Shown here in pieces: positions 54,813 through 64,000 of a stretch of DNA of 64,000 nucleotides. The stretch comes from Candidatus Pseudothioglobus singularis PS1 (GTDB lineage Bacteria > Pseudomonadota > Gammaproteobacteria > PS1 > Pseudothioglobaceae): contig NZ_CP006911.1 in assembly GCF_001281385.1 (NCBI RefSeq), positions 1,650,149-1,714,148 on the forward strand. The letters run 5' to 3'. A program made the position numbers and the translations under genes. The notes beneath the pieces were generated by a model. It ran no database searches and had not been told where the DNA came from. It was given only the letters and a program-made list of their open reading frames with translations. Numbering within the stretch: position 1 is the first letter of the stretch; each line of letters opens with the position of its first letter.

Positions 54813-55742
54813 ATGCAAAATAATCTTAAAACAAGTTTTTGTGGGATGTCCCTTAACTCCCCAATCGTTCTGCTTTCGGGGTGTGTTGGATTTGGAGAAG
54901 AATACACCAGAATAAAAGGGTTCTCTAACTCTCATGTAGGCGCAGTTTGTTTAAAAGGCACTACTCTAGAACCCAGACTAGGAAATAAAACACACAGGGT
55001 CGCCGAAACTCCAAATGGAATGCTTAATGCAATTGGCCTTCAAAATCCAGGAACTAACTCAGTCATTACTGATATTTTGCCCACTTTAGATAAAGATGAA
55101 ACTAAGTTTATTATTAATATTTCTGGTTCTAGTGTTGAAGAGTATGGTGAGGTAGCTAAGCATTTTGATGATACAGATATTGATGCAATTGAGATTAATA
55201 TCTCTTGTCCCAATGTCAAAGAAGGAGGCGTAGCCTTTGGAAATGATCCTGATATGTCCTTTAGAGTTGTAGAAATATGTCGCAAAAATACAAGCAAGCC
55301 TATTATCACAAAACTTTCGCCCAACCAAACTGATATTGCCTCAAATGCACTTCGGTGTATTGATGCTGGAAGTGATGGCTTAGCTGTAATAAACACAGTC
55401 ATGGGTATGGCTATAGATATTGAAAAACAAAAGCCCATAATTGGGAATAATCAAGGCGGACTTTCTGGTCCAGCAATAAAGCCAATAGCACTTCTTAAGG
55501 TTCATCAGGTCTACCAAGTCAGCAAAAACCATAATATTCCTATTATTGGGCAAGGCGGAATAGTTAATGCACAAGACGCAATCGAGTTTATTATTGCAGG
55601 AGCAGATACAATAGGAATTGGCACTGCTTTGTTTTATGACCCGCTGGTCTGTCAAGAAATTAATGCTGGAATTAGTCAGTATCTAGAAAAACATGAAATG
55701 AATAGTGTAGGCTCGCTCGTTGGAACTCTCAACTTAAATTAA
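54813..55742 (+). CDS. pyrD: Dihydroorotate dehydrogenase, class 1B-like
   Basis: Oxidises dihydroorotate to orotate. 309 aa FMN barrel. The catalytic residue is a cysteine (C132 in INISCPNVKEGG), which marks class 1; class 2 enzymes such as E. coli PyrD have Ser and a membrane N-terminus, both absent here. Features match PyrDB: NAIGLQNPG, TKLSPN, GGLSGPAIKPIAL, IIGQGGI. PyrDB normally needs the PyrK flavo-iron-sulfur subunit to reduce NAD; none is in the window. The in-frame ATG at 54804 lies in the -10 box and is less likely. leuS begins 9 bases after the stop. Confidence 0.88.
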   Translation: MQNNLKTSFCGMSLNSPIVLLSGCVGFGEEYTRIKGFSNSHVGAVCLKGTTLEPRLGNKTHRVAETPNGMLNAIGLQNPGTNSVITDILPTLDKDETKFIINISGSSVEEYGEVAKHFDDTDIDAIEINISCPNVKEGGVAFGNDPDMSFRVVEICRKNTSKPIITKLSPNQTDIASNALRCIDAGSDGLAVINTVMGMAIDIEKQKPIIGNNQGGLSGPAIKPIALLKVHQVYQVSKNHNIPIIGQGGIVNAQDAIEFIIAGADTIGIGTALFYDPLVCQEINAGISQYLEKHEMNSVGSLVGTLNLN

Positions 55743-55751
55743 AACTAAACA

Positions 55752-58211
55752 ATGCAACAAGAATACAACGCCAAAAAAATCGAAAGAGAGGCTCAAAATT
55801 ATTGGGAAAAAAATAACTCTTTTGTAGTTACAGAGGACGAAACTAAAGAGAAATATTATTGCCTATCTATGTTGCCATATCCCTCTGGGAGACTCCATAT
55901 GGGACATGTAAGAAATTACAGTATTGGTGATGTTATATCAAGGTATCAAAAGATGCTGGGTAAAAACGTTATGCAGCCAATTGGATGGGATGCTTTTGGC
56001 CTCCCAGCAGAGAATGCTGCTATAAAAAATGAGGTGCCGCCTGCAGGATGGACTTATGAAAACATAAGCCATATGAAGCATCAATTAATCGAATTAGGTT
56101 TTGGCTATGACTGGTCGCGAGAGCTAGCAACCTGTCATCCAGAATACTATCGATGGGAACAATGGTTCTTCATTAAGTTATTTGAAAAAGGCCTAGTCTA
56201 CAAAAAAAAGGCTGTTGTAAACTGGGACCCCATTGATCATACAGTACTTGCTAACGAACAAGTTGTGGATGGTTGTGGATGGCGCTCGGGCGCTCCCGTT
56301 GAGAAAAAAGAGATTTCTCAGTGGTATATGAAAATAACTGATTATGCAGACGAGCTCTTGGCAGACATTCAAAAACTTGATGGTTGGCCTGATGCTGTTA
56401 AAATGATGCAAACTAACTGGATAGGTAAATCAGTTGGTCTAGATATTGAGTTTAAGCTTAATAACGCAAATTCAATTACAGTCTATACAACAAGGCCAGA
56501 TACGCTCTATGGCGTTACATATCTTGCCATCGCTGCAGAGCACCCTCTGGCAATAGAATCCGGTAAAAAAGATAAACAGGTTCAAAAATTTCTTGATGAA
56601 TGCAAAAAAATGGAAACTGCTGAGGCTGCAATCGAAACCATGGAAAAAAAGGGTGTTGATTCTGGACTCACGTGCATCCACCCCCTAACTGGGGAAAAAA
56701 CTCCTATCTGGATTGCAAACTTTGTTTTAATGGGCTATGGCACTGGAGCAGTTATGAGTGTTCCAGCCCATGATCAAAGAGACTATGAGTTTGCCAATAA
56801 ATACAATATTCCTATTAAAGAAGTGATTGCTGACTCCAATGGCCTAGTTGATATAAGCGAAGAAGCATTCGTTGAAAAAGGAATTCTTATCAACTCTGGT
56901 GAGTTCTGTGGCCTTGACTTCGGCGTCGCATTTAAGGCAATAAGCCAAAAACTATCGAGCCTAAAAATGGGTGAAGAAAAAACTAATTATCGCCTAAGAG
57001 ATTGGGGAATTTCAAGACAGCGATATTGGGGTTGTCCAATTCCAATAATAAACTGCCCTTCTTGTGGGGCTATTCCAGAGTCTCTTGAAAATCTCCCGGT
57101 TCGACTCCCAGAAAATGTGGCAATAGATGGAGTGGGTTCACCACTTAAAAAAATGCCTGGTTTTTATAAGACGCCTTGTCCAAAATGTGGAATAGATTCG
57201 GAGAGAGAAACAGATACCTTTGATACTTTTTTTGAATCTTCTTGGTATTTTGCACGTTACACCTGTGTTGATCAGAAGGATGCGATATTAGATGAACGAG
57301 CCAATTATTGGCTTCCAGTAGACCAGTATATTGGAGGCATAGAGCACGCCATATTACATCTTTTATACTCACGTTTTTTTACAAAACTCCTGCGGGATGA
57401 GGGCATTGTAAAGACAAATGAGCCGTTCACCAATCTTCTCACTCAGGGGATGGTGCTTAAAGATGGGGCCAAAATGAGCAAATCAAAAGGCAATACAGTT
57501 GACCCAGAAGAAATGATTTCAAAATACGGGGCAGACACCGCACGACTCTTTATTTTATTTGCTGCTCCTCCAACTCAAGATCTTGAGTGGTCAGACACGG
57601 GCATCGAAGGCTCTCATAGGTTTATAAACAAATTTTTTCGACTTGTAAGTAGTTTTGTGGAGTCAAAAAACAGCGTTGTTGTTTCAAAAATAGATACCTC
57701 TAAGCTTACAGAAGAGCAAAAAACAATTCGTCAAAAAACCCATTTAGCCCTGCAAAAAGTAGGCGATGATTTTGGAAGAAGGCATTCTTTTAATACCGCA
57801 ATTGCTGCTATGATGGAGTTAAACAATACGCTATCAAAATATAATGATGACTCACGAGAAGGGGCCTTCATAAAACGAGAGGCAATTGAGATAATGGTTA
57901 AATGCCTCAGCCCCGTTATGCCTCATGTTTGTCACCACCTTTGGTTTTTGTTGGGAGGGAAAGAAGCGGTAGTTAACTCAAGCTGGCCTATAGTGGATGA
58001 TTCAGCCCTTGTTCAAGAAAATGTTCAACTAATAGCCCAGGTTAATGGAAAACTACGGGCAAAAATAGAAGTGCCATTAGACTCCGAAAATAAACTTGTA
58101 GAAGAGGCAGCGCTTTCAGATGAAAGAGTTTTAAAGTTCACTGAAGGCAAAGCAATAATCAAAGTAATTGTTGTTCCAAATCGACTAATCAACATTGTTG
58201 TAAAAGACTAA
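55752..58211 (+). CDS. leuS: Leucyl-tRNA synthetase
   Basis: A class I synthetase that charges tRNA-Leu. 819 aa: HIGH-type motif HMGH (49-52), CP1 editing domain (about 225-415) with [16 protein letters not shown] and [17 protein letters not shown], catalytic KMSKS (about 574-578, [15 protein letters not shown]), and a C-terminal anticodon/tRNA-binding region. Two Cys pairs (CPSCG, CPKCG) form a zinc site. Convergent with phosphoribulokinase, 18 bases apart. Confidence 0.97.
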   Translation: MQQEYNAKKIEREAQNYWEKNNSFVVTEDETKEKYYCLSMLPYPSGRLHMGHVRNYSIGDVISRYQKMLGKNVMQPIGWDAFGLPAENAAIKNEVPPAGWTYENISHMKHQLIELGFGYDWSRELATCHPEYYRWEQWFFIKLFEKGLVYKKKAVVNWDPIDHTVLANEQVVDGCGWRSGAPVEKKEISQWYMKITDYADELLADIQKLDGWPDAVKMMQTNWIGKSVGLDIEFKLNNANSITVYTTRPDTLYGVTYLAIAAEHPLAIESGKKDKQVQKFLDECKKMETAEAAIETMEKKGVDSGLTCIHPLTGEKTPIWIANFVLMGYGTGAVMSVPAHDQRDYEFANKYNIPIKEVIADSNGLVDISEEAFVEKGILINSGEFCGLDFGVAFKAISQKLSSLKMGEEKTNYRLRDWGISRQRYWGCPIPIINCPSCGAIPESLENLPVRLPENVAIDGVGSPLKKMPGFYKTPCPKCGIDSERETDTFDTFFESSWYFARYTCVDQKDAILDERANYWLPVDQYIGGIEHAILHLLYSRFFTKLLRDEGIVKTNEPFTNLLTQGMVLKDGAKMSKSKGNTVDPEEMISKYGADTARLFILFAAPPTQDLEWSDTGIEGSHRFINKFFRLVSSFVESKNSVVVSKIDTSKLTEEQKTIRQKTHLALQKVGDDFGRRHSFNTAIAAMMELNNTLSKYNDDSREGAFIKREAIEIMVKCLSPVMPHVCHHLWFLLGGKEAVVNSSWPIVDDSALVQENVQLIAQVNGKLRAKIEVPLDSENKLVEEAALSDERVLKFTEGKAIIKVIVVPNRLINIVVKD

Positions 58212-58229
58212 ATATCTAATGGATCGTGC

Positions 58230-59090
58230 TTAATGCTTAAGCATTTTCTCTACTTGCTCTCTTAAAATTAGCTCCATTACAAAGCCCATCTTTCCGCCTG
58301 GAACAACTAACGTATTGGGTCGGGACATAAATGAGCCTGCTACCATATCTTGTAGGTAAACAAAGTCACAATACTTGTGGTCCTGAAACCTAACAACGAC
58401 AAAACTTTCATCTTGAGTTGGTATGTCTCTTGCTATAAAAGGATTAGACGTGTCAACAGTTGGAACTCTTTGAAAATTTATATGGGTTCTTGAAAATTGG
58501 GGGGTAAGGTAGTTTATATAATCCCACATTCGTCTATGGATTGTGTCAACAGTTGCCTCTGCACTATATCCTCTTTGCTCTTTATCTCTATGAATTTTTT
58601 GAATCCACTCCAGATTCACAACGGGCACCACGCCTATCAGTAAATCAACATATTTAGCTACGTCGATGTTTCCATCTTTGACGCCCCCATGCAGGCCCTC
58701 ATAAAACAATAAGTCACTATCTCTTCCAACATCTTCCCACTCGGTAAACTCACCAGCATTTTTCCCAAAAGGAGCCCCCTCTTCATCAGAATGAATATAG
58801 TAGCGTCGATCACAATGCCCTTTTTCACCATACTGTTTAAATGTTTTTTCAATCAGATCAAAATGATTTGCTTCAGGACCAAAATGACTAAAGTACTTAT
58901 TTCCTTTTTTATCTTCAAGCTCCATTGCAGTCTTCATCTGTTTGCGATCAAACTTATGAAAACTATCACCCTCAATAATAACTGGCCTAGCACCAACCCT
59001 TCCAAATATATGATTGAATGCATTTTTAACAGTCGACGTTCCAGCTCCGGAAGAGCCAGTTATAGCGATAACAGGATGTTCTTTTGACAT
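58230..59090 (-). CDS. Phosphoribulokinase (CbbP type)
   Basis: Phosphorylates ribulose 5-phosphate to RuBP, the CO2 acceptor of RuBisCO. 286 aa, proteobacterial octameric-class length. P-loop GSSGAGTSTV (12-21), EGDSFHKFDR, SHFGPEANHFDLIE, FYEGLHGGV, VNLEWIQKIHRDKEQRGYS and INFQRVPTVDTSNPFIAR match CbbP of autotrophs. E. coli PrkB is also similar, so the gene alone does not prove autotrophy. No RuBisCO or other cbb gene is in the window. A long inverted repeat lies just upstream of the start. Confidence 0.93.
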   Translation of the reverse strand: MSKEHPVIAITGSSGAGTSTVKNAFNHIFGRVGARPVIIEGDSFHKFDRKQMKTAMELEDKKGNKYFSHFGPEANHFDLIEKTFKQYGEKGHCDRRYYIHSDEEGAPFGKNAGEFTEWEDVGRDSDLLFYEGLHGGVKDGNIDVAKYVDLLIGVVPVVNLEWIQKIHRDKEQRGYSAEATVDTIHRRMWDYINYLTPQFSRTHINFQRVPTVDTSNPFIARDIPTQDESFVVVRFQDHKYCDFVYLQDMVAGSFMSRPNTLVVPGGKMGFVMELILREQVEKMLKH

Positions 59091-59098
59091 AACCCTAC

Positions 59099-59134
59099 CA
59101 TTTGTAAGTAATTAAAGTAATTATCTTACAAATG
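59099..59134. promoter_or_regulatory. 36-bp inverted repeat upstream of phosphoribulokinase
   Basis: Perfect 10-bp arms CATTTGTAAG (59099-59108) and CTTACAAATG (59125-59134) around a centre holding two TAATTA copies. It ends 8 bases from the prk ATG and includes a GATAAT -10-like box on the minus strand (59120-59125). It is probably an operator or 5'-UTR hairpin. A LysR-type (CbbR-like) site is one option, as inference. Confidence 0.55.
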
Positions 59135-59201
59135 CGGTCAGGTGGTTAGTAAATAAATTCGTAACTCGAATTAATTCAATTCAAGTTATTAGTTTACTAA
59201 A

Positions 59202-61634
<2,433 letters not shown>

Positions 61635-61689
61635 TTAGCGCCATTTCATCTGTATTTTTTAAGTCTAATTATGTATTAAAAAAAGATCG

Positions 61690-62778
61690 TTATAAACCCT
61701 TTAGAACGCCTTTTTTAATTTCAAAAATGGTTGTCTTTTTGGGGTCTAAGGGTAAGTCAATGTTGCCAATATCTGAAATAAAAATTTGAATATTGATTTC
61801 AGTTAAATAATCAATAATAGACTTAATTTTGCTTTGGTCAAGTTCTGATGAAACATCATCAATTAATACAATTGGTTTTGTTTTGTTTTGAACAAGAATC
61901 AAAACTTGAAGCATCCAAAAAACAATTGACATTTTTTTCTGCTCACCTCTTGAAAGAAAGCTTTCGTTTCTTTTGTTTAAGAGATATTCAATATTCGCCC
62001 TATGGGGTCCATAACTCAAGTATTTAGTTTTAAAAAAATTTGTTTTATTTTTTAAAAGATACTCTAATATTTTTACCTGACTAAGGGGATCAACCTCTTT
62101 TGGCCAGCCTGTTTGAATGTGAAAAGTAAAATTATCATTAGCTTTAATTAAACTATTGAGTCTTCCCTTGGATTGGTCGTTAAGGAGAGTTTTTAACTGC
62201 TCCACATAATCCATACGGCCCTTTGTAATGTCTACAGAAAGACTTGCAAACTGTGTAAACCACTCGTCAAGCTCTCCTTTGTTCCCGCTTGTGAGCAGCG
62301 TGTTAATGTTTTTAAGGGTTTTTTTATAAGTTTTATATGCTGTAAGTGTTTCGTTACTTTTATTATGAAAAACCCCCCAATCAAGATAAGATCTTTTTAA
62401 TTTGGGAGACCCCCCTACAACAAATCCACGATCTGGTGAGATAATTTGTATCGGAAGAATTTGGCTTAAAAGACTATTACTAGAGATTTTTTCTTCGTCA
62501 ATTAAAATCTGGCTTTTATCGCGAGATTTTATAATACTGACTTTTTGTTTGTCTACAAGTGCGGTTATTTTTATTTGTTGCTCGTCAAATGGAATGATGT
62601 CTTTTAGGTTTTTAGTCTTAAATGACCTACTATGTCCTAAGTAATATATTGATTCAATGAAGTTTGTTTTGCCTTGGCCATTTTGTCCAATTATTAAATT
62701 GATGTTATTGTTGGGCAGCAGATATTGATCTGTCAAATTTCTAAACTTTAAAACATGCAGCTTTTCAATAATTGCCAT
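61690..62778 (-). CDS. recF: DNA replication and repair protein RecF
   Basis: An SMC-like ATPase that loads RecA at gaps and stalled forks. 362 aa: Walker A IGQNGQGKTNFIESI (about 30-44), YLGHSRSFKTKNL, the ISPDRGFVVGGSPKLKRSYLDWG block, signature SRGEQKKMSIV and Walker B IVLIDDVSSELD. 13 bases after dnaN. Lys/Asn-rich composition follows the AT bias. Confidence 0.94.
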   Translation of the reverse strand: MAIIEKLHVLKFRNLTDQYLLPNNNINLIIGQNGQGKTNFIESIYYLGHSRSFKTKNLKDIIPFDEQQIKITALVDKQKVSIIKSRDKSQILIDEEKISSNSLLSQILPIQIISPDRGFVVGGSPKLKRSYLDWGVFHNKSNETLTAYKTYKKTLKNINTLLTSGNKGELDEWFTQFASLSVDITKGRMDYVEQLKTLLNDQSKGRLNSLIKANDNFTFHIQTGWPKEVDPLSQVKILEYLLKNKTNFFKTKYLSYGPHRANIEYLLNKRNESFLSRGEQKKMSIVFWMLQVLILVQNKTKPIVLIDDVSSELDQSKIKSIIDYLTEINIQIFISDIGNIDLPLDPKKTTIFEIKKGVLKGL

Positions 62779-62791
62779 TAAAGCACAACAA

Positions 62792-63895
62792 CTATATTCT
62801 CATTGGCATAATAATATATTGATAACTTTCGTCACCGACAGCACTTAATAAACACGATTTGTTTTCACCTCCTGGTATGACCATGTTCACCTCTTTAGAA
62901 GTTAGTTTTTCAAGAACTGAAATTAAATAATGAATATTAAAAGCAATTTCTAGTTCTTTTTCTTGCTTCGTTACCTCAATTTGGGTTTCAGCTCTACCTC
63001 TCTCTGAGTGAGAAAAAATACTAAGCTTGTCTTCTCTAAAAACAAGTTTGACACCTTTAGTTCTCTCATCTACAAATATTGAGGCTTGCTGCAAGCTAGA
63101 TAAAAAGTCTTCACGATCAATAACAATAGTGTTACTAAAATCAGTTGGCATTACTTGTTTATAGTTTGGAAAATTACCATCGATCAAACGGCTGATAATT
63201 TTACTACTAGAGTCAACTAATGAAAAATAATTATCAGATAGGTGTATTTCAGCAATACTTTGTGTGCTTTTATTCAGTAGTTTAGTTAGTTCTAGTACTG
63301 CTTTTCTAGGAAGAATCACTGTCTTTTTTTCTTCTAAACTACTTTCTTGATTGACCTCGCCGATTGAGAGTCTGTGCCCATCTGTTGCAACCACTGTTAA
63401 AGAGTCTTTATTTAGTTCAAAAAAGAGACCGTTTAAATATGCCCTAATATCCTGATTTCCCATTGAAAAACTAGTGTTTTCAATTAACTTTTTGAGTGTA
63501 TCTTGCTTAATTTTGATAATACTTGAGTTTTGAGTTTTAGGAAGGGCGGGAAAGTCTAAGTGATTAAAAGTATTTAGTTCAAACGTATTTTTGTTAGCAT
63601 TTAGATAAACTTTGTTCTCTTCTATTTTAAATTTTATTTGGGTTTTTTCTGGGAGTTTTCTTACAATGTCAATCAAGTCTTTTGCATAAATTGTAAAGGT
63701 GACTTCTGAATCACTTATGATTTTATTTGAAGCACTGATTTCTAGTTCCATATCAGTGGTTGTTAGTGTAAGTTTGTTGTCTTTTAATTGAATTAGTACG
63801 TGAGAGAGTATTGGTAAAGTTTGTTTTTTCTCAACTACTCCAATCACAGTTTGCAACGGCTCTATAAGTTCTTCAACGCTTAATTCAGTGTTCAT
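62792..63895 (-). CDS. dnaN: DNA polymerase III beta subunit (sliding clamp)
   Basis: The ring-shaped clamp that tethers DNA polymerase III. 367 aa (E. coli 366), three repeated domains, with ATDGHRLSIGEV and the C-terminal ESYQYIIMPMRI tail. First of dnaN-recF-gyrB. dnaA would normally lie just upstream on this strand, beyond base 64000. Confidence 0.96.
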   Translation of the reverse strand: MNTELSVEELIEPLQTVIGVVEKKQTLPILSHVLIQLKDNKLTLTTTDMELEISASNKIISDSEVTFTIYAKDLIDIVRKLPEKTQIKFKIEENKVYLNANKNTFELNTFNHLDFPALPKTQNSSIIKIKQDTLKKLIENTSFSMGNQDIRAYLNGLFFELNKDSLTVVATDGHRLSIGEVNQESSLEEKKTVILPRKAVLELTKLLNKSTQSIAEIHLSDNYFSLVDSSSKIISRLIDGNFPNYKQVMPTDFSNTIVIDREDFLSSLQQASIFVDERTKGVKLVFREDKLSIFSHSERGRAETQIEVTKQEKELEIAFNIHYLISVLEKLTSKEVNMVIPGGENKSCLLSAVGDESYQYIIMPMRI

Positions 63896-64000
63896 AAGTT
63901 GCCTTTCTTATTAAATTAATTATTGTTATTATTAGCTGATCTATTATTTGTTAATTACTTTCTTTTTTTGAAAATAATCAATAGTTTGTGTTGTGGTTAT
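63896..64000. other. AT-rich region upstream of dnaN
   Basis: Noncoding as far as seen, with long A/T runs. It presumably lies between dnaA and dnaN. The last nine bases resemble a degenerate DnaA box with two mismatches, which is not enough to call an origin. Confidence 0.4.

Noticed and set aside
58232..58245. AATGCTTAAGCATT palindrome between leuS and prk as terminator
   Set aside because: It lies over the prk stop, the stem is AT-rich and no useful T-run follows on either strand.
63992..64000. DnaA box / oriC at the right edge
   Set aside because: Only a single 9-mer with two mismatches; no cluster of boxes within the window.

Overview
The window is a gene-dense, AT-rich stretch of a gammaproteobacterial chromosome. 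It carries 59 intact protein genes plus one cut by the left edge, one narI fragment and three tRNA genes. The gene order is gammaproteobacterial: metY-rimP-nusA-infB-rbfA-truB, uppS-cdsA-dxr, sspA-sspB after petABC, secA divergent from a DUF721/DciA gene, and dnaN-recF-gyrB. Low GC, very short or overlapping intergenic regions, a CbbP-type phosphoribulokinase, an aerobic respiratory chain and a DmdA-like gene together suggest a marine member of the SUP05/'Candidatus Thioglobus' group. That placement is inference from gene content and is not proven by any marker read here. No integrase, transposase, IS element, prophage or CRISPR array was seen.

Layout. 1-5.1 kb (minus): truB (partial), rbfA, infB, nusA, rimP and initiator tRNA form one translation/transcription operon. 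5.2-15 kb: gshB, crcB, rarA, then mltB-ruvX-pyrB-ygfB, a small membrane protein behind a Fur-like palindrome, tRNA-Phe, trxB and ftsK. 15-27 kb is the accessory part. It starts with two tiny membrane-protein ORFs and a truncated narI, followed by dppABCDF, an M24 peptidase, a DmdA-like aminomethyltransferase, an OsmC-like protein, an ECHDC3-like crotonase and a DmdB-like acyl-CoA ligase, and closes at tRNA-Thr. 27-36 kb: caa3-type cytochrome c oxidase (coxB, coxA, coxC) with its assembly factors (ctaG, SURF1, Sco, ctaA, cyoE, several small proteins). 36-46 kb: hisF, uppS-cdsA-dxr, an M23 peptidase, then the tightly packed run purC-DUF2797-ATPase-metA-mutY-ribF. 46-59 kb: pyrC, secA, dciA, cytochrome bc1 (petABC), sspAB, bioD, a class 1B-like dihydroorotate dehydrogenase, leuS and phosphoribulokinase. 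59-64 kb: gyrB, recF, dnaN, approaching the presumed dnaA/oriC region just beyond the right edge.

How it works together. petABC and the caa3 oxidase give a complete quinol-to-oxygen branch, with heme A synthesis (CtaA, CyoE) and copper insertion (Sco, CtaG) alongside. Phosphoribulokinase points to Calvin-cycle CO2 fixation. The 15-27 kb segment adds peptide uptake and cleavage and possibly DMSP-linked C1/sulfur metabolism, which would suit a mixotroph. The truncated narI suggests that an ancestor had respiratory nitrate reductase and lost it.

The points most worth a second look are: the narI fossil beside the accessory module; a cytochrome b whose Qo motif reads PLWY; an initiator tRNA with a U1-U72 mismatch; several genes whose ATG lies 6-8 bases after a TATAAT-like box with no ribosome-binding site (probable leaderless mRNAs); a class 1B-like DHODH with no visible PyrK; a crotonase lacking both catalytic glutamates; and an unrecognised P-loop ATPase in the purC-metA run.
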